Below, piece after piece: positions 10,192 through 18,840 of a stretch of DNA of 64,000 bases. The stretch is from positions 3,410,001 through 3,474,000 of the forward strand of contig NZ_VFMO01000001.1 of assembly GCF_006715095.1 (NCBI RefSeq), in the 5' to 3' direction. Position 1 is the first letter of the stretch. Every line of letters begins with the position of its first letter. The notes under the pieces were generated by a model. It was not told the origin of the DNA. It saw nothing but the letters and a program-made list of their open reading frames with translations, and ran no database searches. This DNA comes from Yimella lutea (lineage in GTDB: Bacteria; Actinomycetota; Actinomycetes; Actinomycetales; Dermatophilaceae). A program made the position numbers and the translations under genes.

Positions 10192-11175
10192 CAGTTGACC
10201 TCTTCCAGGGCCTTGGTCTTCATGAAGCCGGGGAAGCTCAGCAGACCGACGATGATGAAGATGATCACGGCGACCGCGGACGCCAGACCGAAGTTGGGGT
10301 TCGCCCCGTCGATCGCGAGGCGGTAGGACATCGTGATCAACAGGTCGGTCGAACCGGCCGTCGAGTTGCCGTCGGTGAACGGGCCACCGGCGGTCAGTAG
10401 ATAGATCAGTCCGAAGTTATTGAAGTTGAACGCAAAGGACGCGATCAGCAGCGGTCCGACGGCGACCAGCAGCAGCGGCATGATCACCGAGCGCAGGGTG
10501 CGGATCGGGCTGGCTCCGTCGATCTTCGCGGCTTCGAGCACGTCACCCGGAATCGACTGCAGCGCACCGGTACACACGACGAACATGTACGGGAAACCCA
10601 GCCACAGGTTGGTCAGCAGGATCGCTGCACGCGCGGCCCATGGGTCACCGAACCAGTCGACGTTGAGGCCGGTGAGGTCGTTGATCAGACCGAACTCCTG
10701 GTTGAACATCGAGGCCCAGACCAGCGCCGAGACAAACACCGGGATGGCGTAAGGGAGGATCAGCAGCGAGCGGTAGATGCCGCGTCCCTTGATCCGGGAG
10801 TCGTTGAGCAGCAGCGCGAGCAGCATGCCCAGGACGAAGGTGGTCAGTACCGACAGCAGCGGGAAGGCGATGTTCCAGGCGAAGACGCTGAGGAACTTGC
10901 CACGCAGCGCCTCGTTGGCGAACAGCGACTTGAAGTTGTCGAAGCCGACGTTCTCCTTCCAACCCACGGCCAGCGGCGAACCCTGGCCGCTCTGCGGCAC
11001 CCAACGTGCGTCCTTGGCGACGTAAACCGTGCCGGTCTTGGAGTCCTTCAAGGTGTCGGACTTCTTGTCCCAGACCAACGTCGGTCGGCCCTCGAACGCC
11101 TGACTGATGCCGTTGGCCTTGATGCCGCCGGTCTCGGTGGGCACCGCGAACTGCTGCAGGTCCTTGCGCTTGTTG

Positions 11176-11181
<6 letters not shown>
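10191..11181 (-). pseudogene. malF: 5'-truncated MalF permease
   Basis: The frame is clearly MalF from EANKRKDLQQ onward: a periplasmic-loop segment, then membrane segments with the EAA motif EAAKIDGASPIRTLRS and the usual C-terminus. Family members in actinobacteria are about 500 residues with two further N-terminal membrane segments; only about 330 remain here. Reading upstream, homology stops at about 11,178, where the opposite strand becomes an ABC ATPase gene. The nominal first residues (MVTPRRRCS) are antisense ATPase sequence. The truncated frame has no proper start or ribosome site. Real deletion or assembly error cannot be told apart here. Confidence 0.85.
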
Positions 11182-11733
<552 letters not shown>

Positions 11734-11743
11734 TCCGATCGAA

Positions 11744-11791
11744 CAACGACGCAGCCCCGGTGAGCACACGCCCGCCGGGGCTCGGTCGTTG
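11744..11791. terminator. terminator after the msmK remnant
   Basis: Nested stems: CAACGAC/GTCGTTG (11744-11750 with 11785-11791) around AGCCCCGG/CCGGGGCT (11753-11760 with 11775-11782). It lies 11 bases after the stop codon, and there is no strong T-run. Confidence 0.7.
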
Positions 11792-11823
11792 ATGGATCAC
11801 TGTGTCAGTGCCACGATGAGCCG

Positions 11824-13062
11824 GTGGCACTCGACATCAGGGCTGGACGGCCGTGGCCGGCGTTGCTCGACCTGCCGTGGTCGACCCCGCTCGAGGAGTG
11901 GCCGGAGAACATTCTGGCCGCCCTCCCCCGCGGCATCTCCCGACACGTCGTCCGCTTCGTGCGGATCGAGGGCCGGATCATCGCGATCAAGGAGATCAAG
12001 GAAGACATCGCCCGGCGCGAGTACGAGATGCTGCGCGCGCTGCGCCGTCTCGACCAGCCGTGCGTCGAGGCCGTCGGCGTGGTGGCCGGTCGCACCGACG
12101 ACAAGGGCAACCCGCTGGACGCCTGTCTGCTGACCCGGCATTTGCAGTTCTCGCTGCCCTACCGAGCGATGCTGAGCCAGTCACTGCGGCCCGACACCGC
12201 CGACCGCCTGATCGACGCCCTCGCGGTGCTGCTGGTGCGGCTGCACCTGGTCGGTTTCTGGTGGGGCGACGTGTCGTTGTCGAACACGCTCTTCAAGCGC
12301 AACGCCGGGGAGTTCGCGGCCTACCTGGTGGACGCCGAGACCGGCGAGCTGCGCGAGAAACTGTCGAAGGGACAACGCGACCACGACCTCGACATCGCCC
12401 GGGTCAACATCGCCGGCGAGCTGATGGATCTGCAGGCCGGTGGCTTCGTGCCGATGGAGGTCGACCCGCTTTCGGTGTCGGATCTGATTCTGTCGCGGTA
12501 CGACGACCTCTGGGCCGCGCTCACCGAGGACGAGAGCTTCGAGATGGGCCAGCGATGGAAGGTCGAGGAGCACATCCGCCACCTCAACGACCTCGGCTTC
12601 GACATCGGCGAACTCGACATCACCACCGACTTCGACGGCACGCATGTGTCGATCCAGCCGAAGATCGTCGACGCCGGCCACCACGCGCGCCGTCTGCTGC
12701 GACTGACCGGCCTGGCCGTCGAGGACAACCAGGCCCGCCGACTGCTCAACGACCTGGACGCGTTCACCGCCAGCCAGGACCGTCAGAACGACGACGAGCA
12801 ACTGGTCGCCCACGACTGGCTCAGCCGCATCTACGAACCCATCACCCGCACCGTTCCGCCGGCGATGCGCAAGAAGCTCGAACCGGCCGAGATCTTCCAC
12901 GAGATCCTCGAGCACCGCTGGTACATGGCAGAACGCGCCCAGCAGGACATCTCGATCGAAAACGCCGCGCGCGACTACGTCGACCACGTCCTGCCGAACA
13001 AGCCGGACGAGGCGTCCGTCGTCGGCGTGGACACCCAGGAACTCCCCGTCCGGGCGGAGTGA
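11824..13062 (+). CDS. DUF4032 protein with kinase-like fold
   Basis: A 412-residue cytoplasmic protein of the actinobacterial DUF4032 family. The N-terminal half carries the residue set of a small-molecule or protein kinase of the lipopolysaccharide-kinase type: Lys56 in IAIKE, Glu66 in RREYEML, Asp149 and Asn154 in GDVSLSNTLF, and Asp170 in LVDAETGE. A glycine loop is not obvious. The C-terminal DUF4032 part (about 215-390) has no known function. It starts at GTG 11824, right after the msmK terminator. A kinase activity is inference from these residues; nothing shows the substrate. Confidence 0.8.
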   Translation: MALDIRAGRPWPALLDLPWSTPLEEWPENILAALPRGISRHVVRFVRIEGRIIAIKEIKEDIARREYEMLRALRRLDQPCVEAVGVVAGRTDDKGNPLDACLLTRHLQFSLPYRAMLSQSLRPDTADRLIDALAVLLVRLHLVGFWWGDVSLSNTLFKRNAGEFAAYLVDAETGELREKLSKGQRDHDLDIARVNIAGELMDLQAGGFVPMEVDPLSVSDLILSRYDDLWAALTEDESFEMGQRWKVEEHIRHLNDLGFDIGELDITTDFDGTHVSIQPKIVDAGHHARRLLRLTGLAVEDNQARRLLNDLDAFTASQDRQNDDEQLVAHDWLSRIYEPITRTVPPAMRKKLEPAEIFHEILEHRWYMAERAQQDISIENAARDYVDHVLPNKPDEASVVGVDTQELPVRAE

Positions 13063-13077
13063 CGTGCGCCGCCGGGA

Positions 13078-13123
13078 GTTGGTTGCCCCAGCGGGAGCAC
13101 GAACTCCCGTATCGGCAACCAAC
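13078..13123. terminator. bidirectional terminator between DUF4032 and TM2 genes
   Basis: A 10-bp perfect outer stem (GTTGGTTGCC at 13078-13087 with 13114-13123) encloses a second 6-bp stem (CGGGAG/CTCCCG). It sits between convergent genes. Confidence 0.6.
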
Positions 13124-13232
13124 ACGTCGCAGCTGCGACACCCGCACTGCCGGAGGTGGCACCCACCCGACCAGAGCGCAAGGCTCACGCCGGCGGGACG
13201 GCGCAGGCACGCCGAAGGAGCCGGCAAAAAAA

Positions 13233-13784
13233 TCAGCTGAGCTGGCGACCGTCGGCGTCGGGAAGCTTGCGCATCGCGATCAGGATGATGTCGATCAGTG
13301 CCCAGATGCCACAACCACCGAGGGTGATCAGCTTCAGCACGCCGAGCCCGGTATAGCCCAGGTAGAAGCGGTCGACGCCCAGGCTGCCGATGACGATCGA
13401 CAGGATCAGCGCCATGATCCACTCCTTGTCGGAGAAGACCCCCGGCACCTGCTTGGCCTGGAAGGCGTGACCCCCACTCGCTGCACGCACCAGCGTTTCC
13501 GGCTTGAGCTGGCCACTCGCGGCCATCGCCTGCAACTGCCCGTAGCTCATCGGACCCTGCTCGCTGCCCATGAGGTTGACGAAGAAGCTGTCACCCTGCG
13601 GACCACCGGAATGCGCGGCCGGAGCCGAGCCGTACTGCTGCTCGAACTGCTGGCGGTCCTGCTGGCCGTACTGCTGGCCGTACTGCTGCCCACCGAACTG
13701 GCCGGGCTGCTGCCCGTAACCCTGCTGGTCGTACTGCTTGCCCGCGTTCGGGTCGTTGTTCGCGTAAGGATCCTGATGCGACAT
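13233..13784 (-). CDS. GYF_2 and TM2 domain membrane protein
   Basis: This 183-residue protein has a Gln/Tyr/Gly-rich disordered N-terminus (about 1-60, repeats of YGQQ), a GYF_2-like domain (about 65-110: FFVNLMGSEQGPMSYGQLQ) and a C-terminal TM2 pair (about 118-170: GSLGVDRFYLGYTGLGVLKLITLGG). TM2 proteins are small membrane proteins of unclear function in bacteria. The ATG at 13784 is used because the only upstream start in frame is a TTG three codons earlier. It is the last gene of a same-strand cluster with two CD225 proteins and a DUF2752 protein. No signal peptide is present. Confidence 0.85.
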   Translation of the reverse strand: MSHQDPYANNDPNAGKQYDQQGYGQQPGQFGGQQYGQQYGQQDRQQFEQQYGSAPAAHSGGPQGDSFFVNLMGSEQGPMSYGQLQAMAASGQLKPETLVRAASGGHAFQAKQVPGVFSDKEWIMALILSIVIGSLGVDRFYLGYTGLGVLKLITLGGCGIWALIDIILIAMRKLPDADGRQLS

Positions 13785-13810
13785 GAGTGCCAACTTTCGG
13801 TGAAGGACGA

Positions 13811-14338
13811 TCAGCTGCTGGAGGAGGACGACCCGACGCCGATGGCGACGACGAGCACGACGTACAGCGCGACGAGAACCAATGAAACGGCGGCGGACGC
13901 GATCGCGAAGTTCTTCGCCTTGCGGGCCGACTCGTGTGCGCCGGCTGCGTCACCCATGGACCACTTCGAGTTCACCTGGGTGGAGAACACGATCGATGCG
14001 ATGCCGAGCGGAAGGCAACACAGCACGGTCGACAGGATCGCCCAGACCAGATAGTTGTCCGGCGGCGGTCCGACCGGGGACTGATAACCGTACGGACTGC
14101 CGTACTGGTTCGGGTACTGCGGCTGACCGTACTGCTGGCCGTACTGCTGGCCGTATTGCTGCCCGTACTGCTGGTCGTACCCGTGCTGCGGCTGGCCGTA
14201 CTGGCCGTATTGCGGCTGCTGGCCCTCCTGCTGGCCATACTGCTGCTGGTCGAAGCCCTGCTGCCCGTACGCATCGGACGACTGTGCGCCGTCCCGGCCG
14301 GCGGTGTTGTTCGGGTCGTACGGGTCGTAACTGCTCAT
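13811..14338 (-). CDS. CD225/dispanin-family membrane protein (copy 1)
   Basis: The protein (175 residues) begins with a long YGQQ-rich low-complexity tail (about 1-95) and ends with a CD225/dispanin unit: a first hydrophobic segment with the double cysteine (AILSTVLCCLPLGIASIVFS), a polar helix with VNSKWSMGDAAGAHESARKAK, and a second membrane segment before a serine run. This is the architecture of interferon-induced transmembrane proteins and bacterial dispanins. It is a close paralogue of the protein encoded at 14924-15364. Its role in bacteria is not established. Confidence 0.85.
   Translation of the reverse strand: MSSYDPYDPNNTAGRDGAQSSDAYGQQGFDQQQYGQQEGQQPQYGQYGQPQHGYDQQYGQQYGQQYGQQYGQPQYPNQYGSPYGYQSPVGPPPDNYLVWAILSTVLCCLPLGIASIVFSTQVNSKWSMGDAAGAHESARKAKNFAIASAAVSLVLVALYVVLVVAIGVGSSSSSS
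14127..14174. repeat. 12-bp tandem repeat in the dispanin tail
   Basis: Four units of CCGTACTGCTGG (one with two changes) run in phase with the reading frame on the minus strand, encoding QQYG blocks. The same 12-mer occurs twice at 13666-13689 in the neighbouring TM2 gene. Unit number could change by slippage without shifting the frame. Confidence 0.8.
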
Positions 14339-14399
14339 TGCTGGAGGTCCCCCCGGAAGTGCTGGTGTTGACAACTGATTCTAGATGGGGCCGCCGCGC

Positions 14400-14924
14400 T
14401 CAGGCCGGCGACAACCAGGTCCAGCCCGGGACGTTCCGGGCCACCCAGAAGACCACGGTGACCACCGTCAGCGCGGTGGTCACCCAGGGCCGTGTGATCG
14501 AGAGTTTGGGTCTGCCCTGCCACTGGCGGCGTGTCCACAGGGCGAACATCACCACGAGACCGACCAAGGCGATCACCACGAGCGGGTTGAAACCGAATGC
14601 GCCCGACACATCGCCGTCGACCACCGAGGCGGACGCCCGCATCGCTCCGCATCCTGGGCAGTACAGGCCGGTCAGCCACAGGAAGGGACAGGTCGGATAG
14701 TTGCCGGGCTCACGCGGATCGACCGCGTGCAACAGCACGCCGACGCCGACGGCCGCGAACCCGAACGTCACAGGCGCGATCATCCTGCGTAGCCGGCCGT
14801 GCATCGGCCGCCACCCGGGGATGGGATCGGTGTGCTGCAGGAACCAACCTTGCCGCGGAGCCGGCGAGCAGACAGCGGAAGGCGCCCGCACCGCTGCGGG
14901 TCCGGGCGCCTTCACGTCCGTCAT
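14400..14924 (-). CDS. DUF2752 membrane protein
   Basis: A 174-residue protein with the DUF2752 signature: a first membrane segment, then the conserved extracytoplasmic or membrane-edge motif TCPFLWLTGLYCPGCG followed by MRA, then two further membrane segments. The paired cysteines (CPGCG) may bind metal or form a disulfide, which is inference. Its ATG (14924) overlaps the stop of the upstream CD225 gene by one base (TGATG), so the two are co-translated. Function is unknown. Confidence 0.85.
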   Translation of the reverse strand: MTDVKAPGPAAVRAPSAVCSPAPRQGWFLQHTDPIPGWRPMHGRLRRMIAPVTFGFAAVGVGVLLHAVDPREPGNYPTCPFLWLTGLYCPGCGAMRASASVVDGDVSGAFGFNPLVVIALVGLVVMFALWTRRQWQGRPKLSITRPWVTTALTVVTVVFWVARNVPGWTWLSPA

Positions 14925-15364
14925 CAAGCGTTGCTGTCTTTCAGGATGGTGAACATCAAGATTGCGTAGATGATGCCGAAGACGATTCCGGCGATCGCGC
15001 TCCAGATGGAGAACTTCTTGGCCTTCTCCGAGGCCTCGCGGGCGCCCGCGTGGTCGCCCTGCGCCCACAACGAGTTCACCTTCGTGGCCTGGATGATCGC
15101 CACGATGCCGAGCGGAAGACAGCACAGGACCGTCGTGATGATCGCCATCGCGAGGTTGTTCGGCGGCGGGGTGCCGACGGCTCCGCCGTCACCGGGCATC
15201 GGGTTGTAGCCCGGTGCACCGGCACCGTACTGGCCACCCTGCTGGCCGTACTGGCCGTCGTTCTGCTGACCGTACTGGCCGCTGTGCTGGCCGTAAGTGT
15301 CGTCGCTACCCTTGTTGTTCGGGTCGTACGGCTGGTTCGGATCGTTCGGACCGTAGTTGGTCAT
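14924..15364 (-). CDS. CD225/dispanin-family membrane protein (copy 2)
   Basis: A 146-residue protein with a Gln/Tyr/Gly-rich tail (about 1-70) and a CD225 unit (about 72-142) containing ITTVLCCLPLGIVAIIQATK and VNSLWAQGDHAGAREASEKAK, closely parallel to copy 1 at 13811-14338. The start is fixed by a good ribosome site, GGGAGGGA, five bases before the ATG. It leads the DUF2752 gene by translational coupling and is the first gene of this small cluster. The shared core of the two CD225 proteins points to local duplication. Confidence 0.87.
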   Translation of the reverse strand: MTNYGPNDPNQPYDPNNKGSDDTYGQHSGQYGQQNDGQYGQQGGQYGAGAPGYNPMPGDGGAVGTPPPNNLAMAIITTVLCCLPLGIVAIIQATKVNSLWAQGDHAGAREASEKAKKFSIWSAIAGIVFGIIYAILMFTILKDSNA

Positions 15365-15545
15365 GTCTTCCCTCCCTGCAACGCAGCACGTTGCTTTTTC
15401 GGCCGGTGTTCCGGCGTTTCGCACCACCCTATGGGGCGGAGCACGCCGACCGGCGAAGCCGAAGCGGCTCGTTTTCGTCCGTGGAAGGCGACGTCACGAA
15501 ATCGCGTCCGGTTCCATCCGGTCCACCATCCGGACAGCGAATCGG

Positions 15546-16502
15546 TCAGCGTGCGGCTCGAGAAGTGGCGATCTGGTAGAGCGTCACCGACGCGGCTATA
15601 CCGGCGTTGAGCGACTCGACGGACGAACTCATCGGCACCGACACGATCTGGTCGCAGTTCTCGCTCACCAGTCGCGACAGCCCCTTGCCCTCGGACCCGA
15701 CGACGACCACCAGCGGCTCGGTCGACAGTTCGAGCTGCGGCAGTTCGACGTCGCCGTCCATGTCGAGACCGATGACGAAGAACCCGGCCTTGCGGAACTC
15801 CTCCAAAGCGCGGTTCAGGTTGCCCGCCATAGCGACCGGAACGCGTGCCGCCGCACCCGCGGACGTCTTCCACGCCGCCGCCGTCATACCCACCGACCGG
15901 CGTTCGGGAACGATGACACCATGGCCGCCGAACGCGGCCACCGAGCGGATGATCGCGCCGAGGTTGCGCGGGTCGGTGATGCCGTCGAGTGCGACGACCA
16001 GCGGGATACCCGGCGCCTCCGGGTCGATCAGGTCGCTCGGGTGCGCGTACTCGTACGGCGGGATCTGCAGCGCCAGGCCCTGATGCACCGCATCGTCGGT
16101 CAGTCGATCGAGCTCGCCGCGCGGGGTCTCCAGGATCGGGATCGCCCGGTCGGCGGCGAGTTTCAGCGCCTCGCGGACGCGGTCGTCGGAGTCGATCCGG
16201 CCGGCGACGTACATCGTGGTGACCGGGATGTGCGCGCGTAGCGCCTCCAGCACCGAGTTGCGTCCGGCGATGACCTCGGACGACGCCTTACCGCGACGGT
16301 TGCCACCACGCGATCCGGGACGGGAGGTACCTCCGGTCTTCTGGGCCGCCTTGTACGCCTTGTGATTCGGACGCTCGGCCGCCTTCGGGGTCGGGCCCTT
16401 GCCCTCGAGGCCGCGACGGCGCTGGCCGCCACTGCCGACCTGCATGCCCTTCTTCGAGCTGCCCTTGCGGATTGCTCCGCGGCGCTGGGAGTTGCCTGCC
16501 AT
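15546..16502 (-). CDS. rlmB: 23S rRNA (guanosine-2'-O-)-methyltransferase RlmB
   Basis: A 318-residue SPOUT/TrmH methyltransferase. An arginine/glycine-rich basic N-terminal extension (about 1-75) precedes an L30e-like substrate-binding domain (about 78-160) and the knotted catalytic domain with motif 1 [11 protein letters not shown], motif 2 [10 protein letters not shown] and motif 3 [13 protein letters not shown]. It methylates a guanosine in domain V of 23S rRNA. It lies three bases after cysS, an order kept in many actinobacteria (rlmB is also annotated as trmH or spoU there). Confidence 0.92.
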   Translation of the reverse strand: MAGNSQRRGAIRKGSSKKGMQVGSGGQRRRGLEGKGPTPKAAERPNHKAYKAAQKTGGTSRPGSRGGNRRGKASSEVIAGRNSVLEALRAHIPVTTMYVAGRIDSDDRVREALKLAADRAIPILETPRGELDRLTDDAVHQGLALQIPPYEYAHPSDLIDPEAPGIPLVVALDGITDPRNLGAIIRSVAAFGGHGVIVPERRSVGMTAAAWKTSAGAAARVPVAMAGNLNRALEEFRKAGFFVIGLDMDGDVELPQLELSTEPLVVVVGSEGKGLSRLVSENCDQIVSVPMSSSVESLNAGIAASVTLYQIATSRAAR

Positions 16503-16505
16503 CGA

Positions 16506-17945
16506 TCAGTCCTTCGTTCGTTGGGCGGCGCGATCGGCCGCCGGCATGAGTGACCAGCGAGCGCCGTCCGCGGTGTCCTCGACCGTCACACCGGCGGCGG
16601 ACAACTGGTCGCGGATGAGGTCCGCGGTGGCGAAGTCACGGTCGGCACGGGCCTGCTTGCGCGAGGCCAACAGCACCTCGATCACGTGGTCAAGCGCTTC
16701 GTTCGAGCGATCGTCGCCGCACGAATTCCATTGTGCGTCATACGGATTGACACCGATCACTTCGGTCATGGCGACGACCTCGAGCGCGAGTTCCTCGGCG
16801 CGGGTCCGGTCGCCCGCGTCCAACGCGGTGTTGCCCTCGCGGATCGCGTCGAAGACGACCGCGAGCGCTCCGGAGACATTGAGGTCGTCGTCCATCGCAG
16901 TCGCGAACGCGTCCGGAACGGCCACGAAGTCGCCGGACGGCGCCTGGTCGAGCGCGCGTTCGAGGAAACCCTCGATCCGTGCGACCGCGGCAGCGGCCTC
17001 GTCCAGAGAACCGTCGTGGTACTCGATCGTCGCCCGATAGTTGACCGCGCCGAGGTAGTACCGCAGGACCAACGGACGAACCTTCTTGGTGATCTCACCC
17101 ACGGCCAGGGTGTTGCCGAGCGACTTGCTCATCTTCTCCCCGCCGAGGGTGACCCAGCCGTTGTGCAGCCAGTACTGCGCGAACCCCAGACCTGCAGCGC
17201 GCGACTGTGCCTGCTCGTTCTCGTGGTGCGGGAAGCGCAGGTCGATGCCGCCGCCGTGGATGTCGAACTCGTCGCCGAGCCAGCGGCGAGCCATCGCCGA
17301 GCACTCCAGGTGCCAGCCCGGTCGGCCCTGCCCGTAGGGGGTCGGCCAACTGGCGCTCTCCGGTTCGCCGGCCTTGTGGCCCTTCCAGAGCGCGAAGTCG
17401 CGCGGGTCACGCTTGCCGCGCGGGTCGGCGTCGGCTGCGGCCTCCATGTCGTCGACCTTCTGGCGGGTCAGCGAGCCGTATTCGGGCCAGCTGCGTACGT
17501 CGAAGTAGACGTCTCCGCTGCCGTCTTCAGCGGCGTACGCGTGCCCCTTCTCGATCAGGATCTGCATCAGTTCGACCATGTCGGTGACGTGGCCCGTGGC
17601 GCGGGGCTCGTACGACGGACGGCGCACGCCGAGCAGGTCGAGTGCATCATTGGTCTCGCGCTCATGCGCGTAGGACCACTCCTGCCACGGCACGTCGTGC
17701 TCGGCCGACTTGTTCAGGATCTTGTCATCGATGTCGGTCACATTGCGGACAAGGGTGACTTCGTACCCGTGACCGATCTCCAGCCAACGGCGTAGGATGT
17801 CGAACGCGACCGTGAAGCGCACGTGGCCGATGTGCGGCGACCCCTGAGTGGTGAGACCGCAGATGTACATGCCCACCGTGCCCGCACGAAGGGGCTCGAA
17901 GGGACGCAGCTCACCGGCTGCGCTGTCGAAGAGTTGCAGAGTCAC
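16506..17945 (-). CDS. cysS: cysteinyl-tRNA synthetase
   Basis: A 479-residue class I synthetase that charges tRNA-Cys. The zinc-binding Cys29, the HIGH motif (residues 38-41) and the KMSKS motif (near residue 270) are all intact, as are the zinc-site segments LECSAM and [14 protein letters not shown]. The length is normal. It starts at ATG 17945 and is followed three bases later by rlmB, forming a two-gene operon. Some actinobacteria carry the paralogue mshC for mycothiol; this one is CysS by its genomic link to rlmB and its full C-terminal anticodon-binding region. Confidence 0.94.
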   Translation of the reverse strand: MTLQLFDSAAGELRPFEPLRAGTVGMYICGLTTQGSPHIGHVRFTVAFDILRRWLEIGHGYEVTLVRNVTDIDDKILNKSAEHDVPWQEWSYAHERETNDALDLLGVRRPSYEPRATGHVTDMVELMQILIEKGHAYAAEDGSGDVYFDVRSWPEYGSLTRQKVDDMEAAADADPRGKRDPRDFALWKGHKAGEPESASWPTPYGQGRPGWHLECSAMARRWLGDEFDIHGGGIDLRFPHHENEQAQSRAAGLGFAQYWLHNGWVTLGGEKMSKSLGNTLAVGEITKKVRPLVLRYYLGAVNYRATIEYHDGSLDEAAAAVARIEGFLERALDQAPSGDFVAVPDAFATAMDDDLNVSGALAVVFDAIREGNTALDAGDRTRAEELALEVVAMTEVIGVNPYDAQWNSCGDDRSNEALDHVIEVLLASRKQARADRDFATADLIRDQLSAAGVTVEDTADGARWSLMPAADRAAQRTKD

Positions 17946-18119
17946 CCGGCAAGTTTATCGGCGCCGTGAAGTACAGCAGACCACTCGGGTACTGCGTGCC
18001 CCATCCGAGTTGGCCGCCGGCCATCGAGGCGAGACCGGTGACCGAGAAGGCGTTGACCGGGCCGTGCGGATGCCACGGGCCTGCCGGACGGATGGGCGAT
18101 CGTCACCGGTTGACCACGC

Positions 18120-18167
18120 GAGTGTCGTGAGGTTCGGGGCATCCCGACCACGAAGGTCATGACACTC
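18120..18167. repeat. imperfect inverted repeat in intergenic gap
   Basis: Arms 18120-18136 and 18151-18167 match at 14 of 17 positions with a 14-base loop, in the space between the divergent cysS start and the metallo-hydrolase stop. It could act as a terminator for the hydrolase gene, whose stop is at 18176, although the arms are long and there is no T-run. The rest of 17946-18175 shows no gene. Confidence 0.45.
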
Positions 18168-18175
18168 ACATCAGG

Positions 18176-18832
18176 TCACGCCCCCTCGGGACGCTCCCAC
18201 TCGTCCTGTCGGGCGGCTTCTTCGCCGATGGTGGTCGAGTCGCCGTGGCCGGTCAGCACGATCGTCTCCGCCGGAAGGGCGAAGAGCTTCGTCCGGATGG
18301 AGTCGGTGATGGTGTCGTAGCTGCTGAACGAGCGCCCCGTCGCTCCCGGTCCCCCGTCGAACAGCGTGTCTCCGGTGAGCACCACGCCCAGCGTCGGGAT
18401 CCGGAGACACACGGCGCCGGGGCTGTGGCCGGGCGTGTGGATCACCTCGATGGTGACCTCGCCGACCTCGATGCGATCGCCGTCCGAGAGTTCGTGGTCG
18501 GGCCCGACGGAGTACACGCGGTCCCAGAGCATCCGGTCGGACGGGTGCAGGTAACTCGGCGCTTTCGTCGCATCGAATACCTCGCCCACCGCGGTGATGT
18601 GGTCGTCGTGCGCGTGGGTACACAGGACGGCCTTCACCGTCCGCCCACCGACGGCGTCCAGGATAGGGGCGGCATCGTGTGCCGCGTCGACGATCACGCA
18701 CTCCTTGTCGTCACCGATGATCCAGACATTGTTGTCGACGTCCCAGGTGCCCCCGTCGAGACTGAAGGTGCCGGACGTGATCACCCGCTCGATCGTGGTG
18801 TCGCCGTGTCCCGCAACGATTTCGGCTGCCAC
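18176..18832 (-). CDS. metallo-beta-lactamase-fold hydrolase
   Basis: A 218-residue MBL-fold protein with the zinc motif THAHDDH (about residues 70-76), a later histidine in HTPGHSPGAV and the Asp in LTGDTLFDGG, so the dinuclear metal site looks complete. The start is GTG at 18832, four bases after GAGGAG. It lies eight bases downstream of the mycothiol-dependent formaldehyde dehydrogenase gene, the same pairing as Rv2259-Rv2260 in M. tuberculosis. This suggests it processes the S-formylmycothiol product, or a related thioester, but that is inference. Confidence 0.85.
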   Translation of the reverse strand: MAAEIVAGHGDTTIERVITSGTFSLDGGTWDVDNNVWIIGDDKECVIVDAAHDAAPILDAVGGRTVKAVLCTHAHDDHITAVGEVFDATKAPSYLHPSDRMLWDRVYSVGPDHELSDGDRIEVGEVTIEVIHTPGHSPGAVCLRIPTLGVVLTGDTLFDGGPGATGRSFSSYDTITDSIRTKLFALPAETIVLTGHGDSTTIGEEAARQDEWERPEGA

Positions 18833-18840
18833 GACGCTCC

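Noticed and set aside
11107..11175. First 23 codons of the plus-strand ATPase frame
   Set aside because: They are antisense malF sequence brought into frame by the rearrangement, not part of the ATPase.
11853..14054. 733-codon open frame on the plus strand
   Set aside because: It overlaps DUF4032 in another frame and then runs antisense over the TM2 and dispanin genes; the protein is Arg/Pro-rich with no recognisable domain.
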